Source of the DNA: Exiguobacterium indicum HHS 31
GTDB taxonomy: Bacteria > Bacillota > Bacilli > Exiguobacteriales > Exiguobacteriaceae
DNA length: 64,000 bases
Reading direction: 5' to 3'
Assembly: GCF_001939065.1 (NCBI RefSeq)
Contig: NZ_MPSZ01000001.1
Coordinates: 868,001-932,000 of the forward strand
Shown here piece after piece: positions 43,842 to 52,674 of the stretch. Each line of letters begins with the position of its first letter. Within the stretch, counting starts at the first letter, position 1. Position numbers and translations under genes: made by a program. The notes under the pieces are model-generated. The model had not been told where the DNA came from, made no database searches, and saw only the letters and a list, made by a program, of their open reading frames with translations.

Positions 43842-46478
43842 ATGTTCCGTTTTGTCTTAAATCAATGGCGCCGGCAACGTGGAAAATTCATTTTGACGCT
43901 CGTCGGTGCGCTCATCATCAGCGCTGGACTCAGTCTGATGTTCAACTTGACCGATTCAAGTCAGGGTACGGTCGAACAGACGTTACAAAAGAAATGGTCG
44001 TCTGCATATGACATCGTCGTTCGACCGAAAGGCAGTCAGATGACGACGGAGTCGAGTAAGTTACTCGAACCGAATTATCTTAATGGGATTAACGGTGGGA
44101 TTTCCTTTAAACAATATCAACAAATCAAACAAATGAATGAGGTTGATATTGCAGCCCCGGTCGCTGTCATGGGGTATGTCATGTCTAATGTTTCCTTTGA
44201 AAAAGCGATTAAAATTCCTTCCACACCAGGAATCTATCGTTTTACAGAAACCACTTATATTCAAAACGGCTTCAAGAAAGAGCGACAATCAAAAACTGTG
44301 CTTCATCTTGCTCAAGGAACAAAAGTTCAAGTTCCTGAGAACGCTTCATTCATTTCTGAACAAATTGATGGTTTTTCAACGGCTGTCGCTAGAAATCCAG
44401 TCTTGATCGTCGGTATTGATCCAAAAGAAGAAGCACGGTTGGTCGGTCTGGACAAGAGTGTGCGTACGACGAACAAATCCCGATACTTCAATTCGTCCGA
44501 TCATCACGAATCAGATGCTGCTAATAATCAAAATATCATCCCGATCTTAGTGAATCCGAACTCTTTTAATAAGGGAAGTTACGACTATGATATCGAACGT
44601 CTCGATGCTCCTTATCAAACCGAACAAGACCAGCAAAAACTAATTGATAAGGTCATCAAAACACAACCAAAACGGTCTATTATCAATTCTCCTCTTGCCT
44701 CTTATCCCGCTAAGAGTATTCAACACCTTTCCATCCCAACCGCTAAAGTAGAAGAAACCTATCTGCGAACGATGGTTGAAAAAACGAACAGCTTACAAAC
44801 GGATTCTGAATATGCAGAAGGAGGACAATTGGTTTATCAATCTGGCCCTCTTCAATTCCAATCAACGCTTAGTCCATTTACAAGCCGATGGAGCAACGCT
44901 TTCGAAGTATCCGCGACGTCGACACGAATTTCAGGAATCGGTATTGAGAAGGAACTTATTTCAGATAAAGGATTTCGCTCCCTCACATCGATGGGACAAA
45001 AGGTTAAAAAACCAGAACCAGGCTCATCTAATGTCCGCTTTCCATTTTTACAATTTAAAGTCGTTGGTCTGTACGATCCGAAAAACATCAAGGTCTCAAA
45101 AGACCCGCTGAACGAGTTACCAATGGAAACCTATCGTCCCTCGTCTGCCGATCTTGTTTTAGATGCGAAGGGGGAACCTGTCAACCCAGCGAAATCGATT
45201 GATACGTCTGGTAATCCCGTCGGACTGTTGACGAGTTCTCCAAACATCCTGACGACGATTGACAGCGCGCGAGCAGTCAATGGCGAACAAGCTATTTCTT
45301 CGATTCGTCTTAAAATCAAAGGCGCTTCGACTGTCAGTGAAGATTCGGAGCAACTACTCCAAGACGTGAAAAAACAGATTGAACAGAAAACTGGATTGAT
45401 GGTCACCATCACTAAAGGTTCTTCTCCACAACCCGTCGTTACGAAAGTCGTCGATGACGGCAAGACGCTCGGTTGGATCGAACAACCGTGGATCCACATC
45501 GGCGCCGCGATGACGATCTTCCGCGAGACAAGTGTCGGTTTCTCAGGAGTCATCTTCGCGATGCTCGCCGTCGCAATCGTCTATGTCCTCGCGACAAGCT
45601 ATGTCTCGATGCTCGCGCGTCGGAAAGAGTTCGCTGTTTTACTCGCGCTCGGCTGGCGGACAAAAGATCTCTATAAAATTGTCTTGATCGAGGCAGCAAT
45701 CCTAGCTGGATTCGTCTCAACGGTCGCCTTGATCGTCGAAGGAATCTTCTCATATGTCCGTAATGAAGCGATGAACGGCTGGAGCCTCCTCTGGATCGCG
45801 CTGTTCAGTCTCGTCATCTACCTCGCTGGTGCGACCTGGTCAGCTTGGACGATTCGCCGCATCTCACCGTACGAAGCGATCAAGACCGGCGAATACGCGA
45901 AAGCTGCTCGCGTCGGACTGAAGCTTCGTTCGACGATGACACTTGCACTAAAGGAACTGATTGGGAAATGGAAGCGTAATAGTTTGTCCGTTCTCTCAAT
46001 CGCTCTACCAACAGCACTGCTGACGTTCTTCTTATTCGTGACGTTCCATTTACAAGGAGTGCTTTACACGTCTTGGCTTGGTCAATTCGTTGCCTTGCAA
46101 GTCGGTCCGATGCATTACGTGACGATGGGTGTTGCGATCACGATTTCTATTTTAACGACGGGAGAGATCATGTGGCAAAACGTCACCGATCGCCGCGCCT
46201 CACTCGCGGTCTTAAAAGCACTCGGCTGGACGAACGGCGCGATCCGTCAATTGATCGTCCTCGAAGGCTTCCTTGTTGGTCTGATTTCCGGAATCATTGG
46301 ACTGATTGTCGCCTATACGACGATTTATGTCTTGTACGATCTCGTACCGTGGAATGAACCGTTGTTGATTGGTGTATCGCTTGCCTTACCGATTTTGTTC
46401 GGTGTCATCGCCGCCTTCATCCCAGCACAACTGGCCGCACGTGTTCAACCGTATCAAGAACTGAAAGATGCTTCGTAA
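43842..46478 (+). CDS. Large FtsX-type ABC permease, copy B
   Basis: 878 residues from ATG 43842, 7 bases after GGAGG; the ATG at 43836 is too close. Same topology as copy A. From KTLGWIEQPW to the end (about 340 residues) I count five amino-acid differences to copy A, while DNA differs at many third positions. Residues 113-419 share only scattered matches. This shows old duplication with purifying selection on the membrane part and diversification of the ectodomain. Confidence 0.87.
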   Translation: MFRFVLNQWRRQRGKFILTLVGALIISAGLSLMFNLTDSSQGTVEQTLQKKWSSAYDIVVRPKGSQMTTESSKLLEPNYLNGINGGISFKQYQQIKQMNEVDIAAPVAVMGYVMSNVSFEKAIKIPSTPGIYRFTETTYIQNGFKKERQSKTVLHLAQGTKVQVPENASFISEQIDGFSTAVARNPVLIVGIDPKEEARLVGLDKSVRTTNKSRYFNSSDHHESDAANNQNIIPILVNPNSFNKGSYDYDIERLDAPYQTEQDQQKLIDKVIKTQPKRSIINSPLASYPAKSIQHLSIPTAKVEETYLRTMVEKTNSLQTDSEYAEGGQLVYQSGPLQFQSTLSPFTSRWSNAFEVSATSTRISGIGIEKELISDKGFRSLTSMGQKVKKPEPGSSNVRFPFLQFKVVGLYDPKNIKVSKDPLNELPMETYRPSSADLVLDAKGEPVNPAKSIDTSGNPVGLLTSSPNILTTIDSARAVNGEQAISSIRLKIKGASTVSEDSEQLLQDVKKQIEQKTGLMVTITKGSSPQPVVTKVVDDGKTLGWIEQPWIHIGAAMTIFRETSVGFSGVIFAMLAVAIVYVLATSYVSMLARRKEFAVLLALGWRTKDLYKIVLIEAAILAGFVSTVALIVEGIFSYVRNEAMNGWSLLWIALFSLVIYLAGATWSAWTIRRISPYEAIKTGEYAKAARVGLKLRSTMTLALKELIGKWKRNSLSVLSIALPTALLTFFLFVTFHLQGVLYTSWLGQFVALQVGPMHYVTMGVAITISILTTGEIMWQNVTDRRASLAVLKALGWTNGAIRQLIVLEGFLVGLISGIIGLIVAYTTIYVLYDLVPWNEPLLIGVSLALPILFGVIAAFIPAQLAARVQPYQELKDAS

Positions 46479-46495
46479 TCAAAGGAGTTGTACAC

Positions 46496-47023
46496 ATGAA
46501 TTCTATTCAGGCAATATTTCTTGATCGAGACGGAACCATTGGTGGAGATGCCACCGTCCACTACCCTGGAACGTTTGCGTTATTTTCTTACGTTCCTTCG
46601 CTAATCGAACGCTTACGCAATCAAGGGATTTTACTGATTGCGTTTACGAATCAACCTGGTATCTCAAAAGGATTGGCCCGTGAAGAGGATTTTCGAACAG
46701 AATTACAGAACTTCGGCTTTGATGATACGCTGATTTGTCCGCATGCAGCGGAAGATCGCTGCACTTGTCGCAAACCGTCACCTGAATTATTATGGCAAGC
46801 TCAAGTAAAACACGATCTCCGACTCGATCAATGTGTCGTCATTGGGGACCGATGGAGTGATATGATGGCAGCTGCGCACGCCGGGTGTATCAAAATCTTA
46901 GTTCGAACCGGTGCCGGAGAGAGCTCCATTCGTGATTACGCTGATCGCGTGGAACAAGCAAACGTCGACTATATTGCCGACGACTTAACGGACGCGATCG
47001 CTTGGCTCGATACGAAAAACTGA
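46496..47023 (+). CDS. HAD-IIIA phosphatase (GmhB/HisB-N-like)
   Basis: 175 residues. FLDRDGTIGGD (motif I, nucleophile Asp), AFTNQPGISKG (motif II Thr/Asn), CPHAAEDRCTCRKPSPELL, where the Cys/His cluster forms the zinc loop of the GmhB/HisB group, and VIGDRWSDM. Acts on a sugar- or histidinol-like phosphate. 17 bases after permease B with AAAGGAG, so it ends the operon. Confidence 0.85.
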   Translation: MNSIQAIFLDRDGTIGGDATVHYPGTFALFSYVPSLIERLRNQGILLIAFTNQPGISKGLAREEDFRTELQNFGFDDTLICPHAAEDRCTCRKPSPELLWQAQVKHDLRLDQCVVIGDRWSDMMAAAHAGCIKILVRTGAGESSIRDYADRVEQANVDYIADDLTDAIAWLDTKN

Positions 47024-47030
47024 ACAAACA

Positions 47031-47066
47031 AAAAGGCGCGCTTCCACAACGGAAGTCGCGCCTTTG
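47031..47066. terminator. Bidirectional terminator, HAD gene / small membrane-protein gene
   Basis: Stem AAAGGCGCG-CTTCC with GGAAG-(T)-CGCGCCTTT. The T-rich tail is on the minus strand, directly after the stop of the 28-codon gene, which supports that gene being real. Confidence 0.8.
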
Positions 47067-47153
47067 TTATTGCTTCGAACGTTTTGGTTGAGAAGATGCG
47101 TAGACACTAACCGCTAACACAAATAAGATTGCAAACCATGTCCAAAATGACAT
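47067..47153 (-). CDS. 28-residue membrane peptide
   Basis: ATG to TAA gives MSFWTWFAILFVLAVSVYAS plus a basic tail QPKRSKQ. One membrane helix with positive C-terminus. GGAGG lies 7 bases before the ATG, and a terminator follows the stop. No family recognised; tiny proteins of this shape often tune a membrane complex. It is shorter than usual gene-calling limits. Confidence 0.65.
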   Translation of the reverse strand: MSFWTWFAILFVLAVSVYASSQPKRSKQ

Positions 47154-47224
47154 GTCATCGCCTCCTTTAGTTAATGCGTGAGTATTTATACTATCTTCTT
47201 TTAATCACCAAAAAATTCCTGCAA

Positions 47225-47347
47225 TCATTTATTAGCGATTTTCCGCAATAGATACAACGCGTAGATGATCGATGGGATCGCCATCGCCATGAGGATGAGA
47301 TGGACACTTCCGAATAACACGTTCATTGCTAGACTAAAATCTGACAC
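47225..47347 (-). CDS. 40-residue membrane peptide
   Basis: GTG start 8 bases after AGGAGG; the protein is MSDFSLAMNVLFG, then one hydrophobic helix (HLILMAMAIPSIIYALYLL) and a basic end RKIANK. Lies 71 bases upstream of the 28-residue gene on the same strand and is probably co-transcribed with it. No family recognised. Confidence 0.6.
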   Translation of the reverse strand: MSDFSLAMNVLFGSVHLILMAMAIPSIIYALYLLRKIANK

Positions 47348-47612
47348 TTTTGTTTCCTCCTACAGCTTAATACTACTTCTAGTTACTCTTCTAGAATAAT
47401 ACATTAAACTGTGTTCAACGCCTTACAATTATGTAATAAATTTCAATTCACATTCTTTTTCCAATACTTCACGTTACACTGAACGTATGAGAAAGAGAAC
47501 GTAACCATTAAAATTCTTCTCTTTTCCTTAAACAATCAGCTAATTTTGTACACCTATTTTTAACCAAACGTTATTACAAATCAGCTAATCGTAATCGAAA
47601 GGTGTGAACGTA
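47348..47612. other. AT-rich intergenic region, divergent promoters
   Basis: 265 bases with no supported gene. It should hold the promoters of the small-peptide genes (left) and of the 47613 gene (right). No clear operator or RNA structure is seen. Confidence 0.4.
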
Positions 47613-48872
47613 GTGCATATCTTAACTAACCAATTAGTCGAATTCATTATCGAGAAGTATCAGTTAAATGATTACATTCTCTATGATTCATCCTACGCTC
47701 GAGACAAAATGAACGATCAGACCGTCTACTCGTTTGAGACGTTTTGGATTCCGCGAGGTGCATCGGTCATCGAGGAAGAGAATGGCACGATGCTTCCTGA
47801 AGGAACCGTGCAGATTTCGATTGACCCTGTCACGAAACGAACGACGACGTTATCCTTACAGGGTCCGAGCTCGATTTATTCCGTGCCGAACGATTTACGT
47901 GATCCAACCACTCGGATCGCTTGGATTGAATCAGAAACCGATATGATCCATGGTACGCATTTCATGCTCGAAGAAGAAAACGAAACTTTTTTCAGTTATG
48001 TGAGTTGTTACGAAGGGATTCGGCTGACTCCCGGTTGCTTCATTCATCTGACATTAACGGAAAATGGTCAACTCGATGAGTTGTTCCTATACGGTCCTCA
48101 TCCGCTTGATCATCATGTGAACCAGGAAGTTTTCGCTTTAACGCTCGAGGACATCGACTTGCTAACCAAACAACAAATAAAATGGTTTTCCTACCCTAAA
48201 ACAGGACATCAATACGCGCACACCGTCTCCGAGACGTTCGTGACGCAAAAAGGGTCTATTCTTGTTCCAAGTAAACCAGATTTCACTTCCTCTATCGAAG
48301 TGAATGATGTGTTATCTTGGACAGGTTTACCGTCTTCTAAGAAGTATGAACGGTATTCGTTTCAATCTGGAGAAACCGTGACGGCGAATGACGTGATCAC
48401 GCAGACCGAACATCCTGATTTTCATCCGATTTCGCAGGAGACGGTGAACGCTTGTCATACCGTAATCAAAGACATCATTCAAAACGAGTACCCTGCCGAT
48501 TCCGGACAATGGATGATTCGGTATATTTACCGGCAACACCCTTACCTTGCTGTCACGTTGTCACGCGCGCATCCGACGTCCTATGTTGATCAGCAGCGAC
48601 GCGTCACGATTCTCCTTGACGAAAAGACACTTGACTGGATTAGCTTGACCGACGATCAGGAACTCCATACCGCGCTCGCATCCGTTACTCCACCGGAGCT
48701 CGAGGACGAGCAGCAAGATGTCATTTTCAATGCATTACGTCCGTACCTTTTGCTCACGCCGCGTTATGTGTTCGATGTCTCAAAAGGTCACTACGTTCTT
48801 TGTGGCTTGCTCGATTCAAATCATGCTTACTTACCGGCAACGAACGAAGTCGTCTTATTACGCGACTTATAG
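47613..48872 (+). CDS. Conserved hypothetical protein, unrecognised
   Basis: 419 residues from GTG 47613, nine bases after AAAGGTG; GTG 47604 is an alternative. No signal peptide or membrane helix. The sequence has repeated beta-rich blocks (HLTLTENGQLDELFLYG, VTILLDEKTLDWISLTD) that faintly recall PepSY/YcdB-like repeats, but I cannot assign it. Convergent with the nucleotidyltransferase-like gene, one base apart. Confidence 0.6.
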   Translation: MHILTNQLVEFIIEKYQLNDYILYDSSYARDKMNDQTVYSFETFWIPRGASVIEEENGTMLPEGTVQISIDPVTKRTTTLSLQGPSSIYSVPNDLRDPTTRIAWIESETDMIHGTHFMLEEENETFFSYVSCYEGIRLTPGCFIHLTLTENGQLDELFLYGPHPLDHHVNQEVFALTLEDIDLLTKQQIKWFSYPKTGHQYAHTVSETFVTQKGSILVPSKPDFTSSIEVNDVLSWTGLPSSKKYERYSFQSGETVTANDVITQTEHPDFHPISQETVNACHTVIKDIIQNEYPADSGQWMIRYIYRQHPYLAVTLSRAHPTSYVDQQRRVTILLDEKTLDWISLTDDQELHTALASVTPPELEDEQQDVIFNALRPYLLLTPRYVFDVSKGHYVLCGLLDSNHAYLPATNEVVLLRDL

Positions 48873-48873
48873 G

Positions 48874-49404
48874 TCAGTTCAGCCATTGATCTATCCGATT
48901 TCTTACGGCTTTTGGAAGTACGCGTCGTCTCAGCTGTTCGAGACGCTCACGATCGACTTCCTGTTTCGTAAATACGTCTTCAATCATCGTGACTTTTTGT
49001 TCTCGTCCTGGAATCAGTTGATAGATGACATACCAATCGACGAGTGACATAAATGGAAGTCCAGTCTCATTAATCGTTTGTTCAGCAAACGGATAAACGA
49101 ACACGCCCTCGTCATGGCGAACCTGCAGTCCGCTCATCAGATCGATATCGATTCCTTCGATGATGAATTCCTGGAACACTTCCGTCGCGTAAAGTGACGT
49201 CTCGTCTTGTTCAAGGACAGTTCCCATCTCAGATAACAATAGGAGTGCCCGTTCGGCGTCCGCTAACGCGACGACGAGGTCGATGTCGCGAGCAGTAACA
49301 GGCAGTCCATGATGGTGTAACAATAATGAACCACCGATCGCAAACTGAATCTGTTCATGCTGCAAACACGCGACGACTTTTTCTAAGACTTGCTCAATAC
49401 TCAT
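48874..49404 (-). CDS. Nucleotidyltransferase-fold protein
   Basis: 176 residues. FAIGGSLLLHHHGLPVTARDIDLVVAL is the G-S...D-x-D of the nucleotidyltransferase superfamily, in the form of the YbaK/AbiEii-like minimal proteins. A third acidic residue lies in GIDIDLMSG. Coupled by ATGA to the upstream TetR gene. It could be a stand-alone antitoxin/toxin-type NTase or a house-cleaning enzyme. Confidence 0.7.
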   Translation of the reverse strand: MSIEQVLEKVVACLQHEQIQFAIGGSLLLHHHGLPVTARDIDLVVALADAERALLLLSEMGTVLEQDETSLYATEVFQEFIIEGIDIDLMSGLQVRHDEGVFVYPFAEQTINETGLPFMSLVDWYVIYQLIPGREQKVTMIEDVFTKQEVDRERLEQLRRRVLPKAVRNRIDQWLN

Positions 49405-49988
49405 CGTCGGAACCCCGCTGCTCGAAACGGACCTTCCATCGAAATCGTAAAGATGATCCGGGCAATTTCTTCCGGTGATGTCTCGTTTGGATGGCGCAAC
49501 CAGGATTCGATGACACCGAGATGAGCGGCCGAGAGATAGGCAATGAGATAATTTTCTGGAACGAGCCGTTCTCCTTGTTCCGGTAGTCCCGAGAACAGAA
49601 TCTGTTGCATGTAATCACGGACCCGGTTCCGAAACATCCCGTCACTCGTCGGACTGAGTAGGATCCGCATCAGCGTCCGGTGTTCATAAAGAAACGTCAG
49701 AAACGGGATGATGCGTCGGTAAGGTGAGTCCTCCGTTTTGTTGATCAAGACGAACGGAATCTCCCGTTCAAACGTCGCTTCGATCTTTTCAAAAATCTCA
49801 TTCGTCATCCGCTCGAGCAGTTCGTATTTATCCGCGTAATGATGGTAGAACGTCCCGCGGTTGACTTCCGCCCGATCCGTCAATAACTTGATCGTCACAG
49901 CATCAAATCCAACTTCGTCGATCAGCTGAAGGAACGTCTCACGAATCCTCCGGTCGGTCCGGATAACGCGTAAATCCTGTTTTTTCAT
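49401..49988 (-). CDS. TetR-family repressor of the divergent ABC exporter
   Basis: 195 residues from ATG 49988 (GAAAGAGGCG upstream). HTH: VTIKLLTDRAEVNRGTFYHHYADKYELLERM. C-terminal domain IPFLTFLYEHRTLMRILLSP is that of the YcdC/TetR_C_33 group. Divergent from an ABC-2 exporter; a perfect 16-bp palindrome sits in the shared region, so it probably represses both itself and the exporter until a drug binds. Confidence 0.88.
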   Translation of the reverse strand: MKKQDLRVIRTDRRIRETFLQLIDEVGFDAVTIKLLTDRAEVNRGTFYHHYADKYELLERMTNEIFEKIEATFEREIPFVLINKTEDSPYRRIIPFLTFLYEHRTLMRILLSPTSDGMFRNRVRDYMQQILFSGLPEQGERLVPENYLIAYLSAAHLGVIESWLRHPNETSPEEIARIIFTISMEGPFRAAGFRR

Positions 49989-50024
49989 TGAAATCGCCTC
50001 TTTCTTCAACATTTTAGAAGGATG

Positions 50025-50040
50025 TGTCGCTTAAGCGACA
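50025..50040. promoter_or_regulatory. TetR operator candidate TGTCGCTTAAGCGACA
   Basis: Perfect 16-bp palindrome, 37 bases from the repressor start and 20 bases upstream of the exporter -35 box. Size and place fit a TetR dimer site. Confidence 0.65.
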
Positions 50041-50059
50041 GATGGACGTCAACTGGTCA

Positions 50060-50088
50060 TTGCTCCCAGTTTCTCTCCCTTTTATAAT
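50060..50088 (+). promoter_or_regulatory. Promoter of the ABC-2 exporter operon
   Basis: TTGCTC (50060-50065), 17-bp spacer, perfect TATAAT (50083-50088). Confidence 0.7.
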
Positions 50089-50142
50089 GAAATTAATCAA
50101 CACGTTGTTCAATAATTATTTCATAAAAGGAGGGAGAATACG

Positions 50143-50859
50143 ATGGATTTACAATTGCACGGTGTATCAAAATCGTTTCATCAACAGAGCGTCATCCAAC
50201 AGATTGATCTTTTAATTCCGTCCGGTGAGATTTGTGGGTTACTCGGTCCGTCAGGTTCTGGTAAGACGACACTGATTCGTTTGATGATTGGTGCAATCCA
50301 GCCAGACGCAGGTTCGATTCAGATTGGTGACACTTCGATGCCAAGCTTCAAGATGTTATCAAAGATCGGTTTCATGCCACAAAACGATGCTTTGTATGAG
50401 GATTTATCGGGTCTTGCGAATCTGCAATTTTTCGGTTCCTTATACAACATGTCCCGTCAGGATTTAGCAAAACGTATCGAAGAGGTCTTGACACTCGTCG
50501 ATTTGAAAGCCGATCAAAAAAAGCTCGTTCGCCATTATTCCGGTGGGATGAAGAAACGATTGTCCCTCGCCATCTCAATCCTGCATCGTCCGACCGTCTT
50601 ATTCCTCGATGAGCCGACCGTTGGGATCGATCCCGTATTACGCCGCCAGATTTGGAATCAATTCCAAGCGATTCGTGCGCAAGGCACGACGATTGTCGTC
50701 TCGACCCATGTCATGGATGAAATCAACGAATGCGACCGGGCGGCACTGATTTATAACGGTCGGATCATCGCCTACGATCCGCTCGACCGTTTGCTCGCAC
50801 AGACTGAAAACGGTCAGGTCGAGGAACTATTCCTGCTCGCTGGAAAGGACGTGACGTGA
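50143..50859 (+). CDS. ABC exporter ATPase (drug/lipid type)
   Basis: 238 residues. Walker A GPSGSGKTT, Q-loop GFMPQNDALYEDL, signature YSGGMKKRLSLA, Walker B LFLDEPTVGIDP, H-loop STHVMDE. The DrrA/CcmA-like family works with ABC-2 permeases. AAAGGAGGG precedes the ATG. Overlaps the permease gene by ATGA. Confidence 0.9.
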   Translation: MDLQLHGVSKSFHQQSVIQQIDLLIPSGEICGLLGPSGSGKTTLIRLMIGAIQPDAGSIQIGDTSMPSFKMLSKIGFMPQNDALYEDLSGLANLQFFGSLYNMSRQDLAKRIEEVLTLVDLKADQKKLVRHYSGGMKKRLSLAISILHRPTVLFLDEPTVGIDPVLRRQIWNQFQAIRAQGTTIVVSTHVMDEINECDRAALIYNGRIIAYDPLDRLLAQTENGQVEELFLLAGKDVT

Positions 50860-51887
50860 TGTGGCAACTCGCACGACGGGTCATCCGTCAAACGTTGAAC
50901 GATAAACGAAGCGTCGGACTGATTTTACTTGCTCCGTTATTGATCTTCACCTTGATCTATTTCTTACTTGGAAACGATGACTACACGCCTGTCGTCGCCA
51001 TCAGTCAAGATGTACCGGCTCCGGTCTCGCAAGCGATCGAAAAACAGGATCTGTCGCTTAAAACGTATAACGGCAGTGATGCGGACGCCTATCTCAAAGA
51101 TCATGAAACGGTCGACGTCGTCTTAGAGATGAGCGACAATCAGCTGTCCTTAAGTCTCCGCGAACCATCGACGAAAAGTTCGAAAGCACTACGCGAGATT
51201 CAAGCTGGACTTGCGTCACTGCAACCGACGATGCAACTCGAGACGAACTATCTGTACGGAGATGTTGATCAATCGACCTTTGATGCGCTTGGCTTCGTCT
51301 TTTTATCGCTGTTCTCATTCTTCTTCGTCTTTATCTTGTCAGCAATGGCACTCGTCAAGGAACGCAGTGGCGGCACGCTCGAGCGGTTGATGATGACACC
51401 GATTCGCCAAACCGACGTCATCTTCGGCTATACGCTCGGCTATAGCGTCTTCGCTTCCATCCAGGCAATTCTTGTCGTCCTGTACGCAACAACCGTTCTT
51501 GACTTACCGTCTGAAGGTTCGATCATCTGGGTCTTCCTGACGATGCTTGGACTTGCCGTCGTCGCGGTCTTGTTCGGAGCAACGATTTCGATTTTTGCCC
51601 AGTCTGAGCTGCAGGTCGTCCAGTTGATTCCCTTTACGATCATTCCACAGATCTTCTTCTCGGGTTTGATTCCGCTCGATCTGATCCCGTATGGACTTGG
51701 TAACATCGGATATATCACCCCGATTTTCTACGGAGCGAGTGCGATCAAGGAAGTACTCGTCTACGGCAACGGGTGGTCGAGCATCTGGCCGTACTGGCTC
51801 GGACTATTCCTTTATGGAGCAGCCTTGTTCTTGTTGAACATGCTTGCTCTTAATAAGTATCGCGGACACCAAAAAAGACACGGCTGA
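50856..51887 (+). CDS. ABC-2 type export permease
   Basis: 343 residues. Helix 1 (23-40), an external domain of about 130 residues, then five helices (about 146-340). The block MALVKERSGGTLERLMMTPIRQTDVIFGY is the ABC-2 family mark. Exports drugs, lipids or peptides with the upstream ATPase. Its stop lies inside the shared terminator hairpin. Confidence 0.88.
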   Translation: MMWQLARRVIRQTLNDKRSVGLILLAPLLIFTLIYFLLGNDDYTPVVAISQDVPAPVSQAIEKQDLSLKTYNGSDADAYLKDHETVDVVLEMSDNQLSLSLREPSTKSSKALREIQAGLASLQPTMQLETNYLYGDVDQSTFDALGFVFLSLFSFFFVFILSAMALVKERSGGTLERLMMTPIRQTDVIFGYTLGYSVFASIQAILVVLYATTVLDLPSEGSIIWVFLTMLGLAVVAVLFGATISIFAQSELQVVQLIPFTIIPQIFFSGLIPLDLIPYGLGNIGYITPIFYGASAIKEVLVYGNGWSSIWPYWLGLFLYGAALFLLNMLALNKYRGHQKRHG

Positions 51888-51904
51888 TTACACAAGCCGT
51901 GTCT
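51871..51904. terminator. Bidirectional terminator enclosing two stop codons
   Basis: AGACACGGCT with AGCCGTGTCT; the stops of the permease gene and of the convergent gene are adjacent within the loop. Six A on the left give a T-run for the minus strand. Confidence 0.85.
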
Positions 51905-52592
51905 GATTTTGCTCAAGCTGTTCGAGGAAAGCAGTCCGTCGAGAGGGATCGAGTGTCTGTTCCGGAATATCAGCATATCGAACGAGTTGATAGATCTCAT
52001 GCGGGACCGTGACCTCTAAGCGTGTAAACCACTCCGTCAGCGTCTCATATGTCCGCCGTTGTTGCACTGGAGCAAGTGACCGATTGAACGCGCGCACCGC
52101 TTCACGAATTTTTGAATCAAGAATACTGTCTTTAGATGAGGACTGGACTTCAGGCGTAAGCGGAAGCGATAGAGCGGTTCGTTTCGGTTGATGCCTTGAT
52201 GGGAATGACCACTGCATACGGTTGAATCGTTGTCGACGATACAGATAGAAAATGATCACTAAAGAGACCATCCAAGGAGTCATACGTGCGATTTGATTGA
52301 TCGCATCTGTCAAGAAACCTTTCCCAAGCTCAATCGGTTTTTTCTTTTTAGGTTCCTTCCGATATCTTTCGTGCCCACTTTTTGAAGAATCCGGTTGTTT
52401 GATGATTTGTTCTTCTTTCACATAGATGACTTTATTAGTTGGTAAGATCTTGCTCGGAATATGTACCCAGTTTCCTGTCGATTGATCAATCGGTGGATCG
52501 ATCAATGCTTGATACGATAGTTTTACACCCAGGACGCCTAAAAATAGGACTAGGCACGTCAAAAAAGTCATTCCAATGATTCGATGTCTCAT
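51888..52592 (-). CDS. Membrane protein with DUF4129-like domain, second copy
   Basis: 234 residues from the ATG at 52592. Helix 1 (5-24), external loop with an Lys-rich part, helix 2 (about 96-112), then a cytoplasmic domain with IREAVRAFNRSLAPVQQRRTYETLTEWFTRLEV, the same pattern as in the protein at 39926 (about the same size and topology). Convergent with an ABC exporter rather than within it. Function unknown. Confidence 0.7.
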   Translation of the reverse strand: MRHRIIGMTFLTCLVLFLGVLGVKLSYQALIDPPIDQSTGNWVHIPSKILPTNKVIYVKEEQIIKQPDSSKSGHERYRKEPKKKKPIELGKGFLTDAINQIARMTPWMVSLVIIFYLYRRQRFNRMQWSFPSRHQPKRTALSLPLTPEVQSSSKDSILDSKIREAVRAFNRSLAPVQQRRTYETLTEWFTRLEVTVPHEIYQLVRYADIPEQTLDPSRRTAFLEQLEQNQTRLV

Positions 52593-52674
52593 TTCATCCT
52601 GTACCTCCAAACCGAATTGAACTCCGTGACACAAAACCTTTTCCCATATGTTACCATGAAAGGAGGCGATTCAG

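Noticed and set aside
42353-46357. Arg-rich alternative readings inside both permease genes
   Set aside because: These are shadows of the real frame: the same reading appears in both copies because the DNA is similar, with no ribosome sites.
47348-47612. Possible regulatory RNA in the long gap
   Set aside because: No stable hairpin or terminator-like structure could be found by eye.
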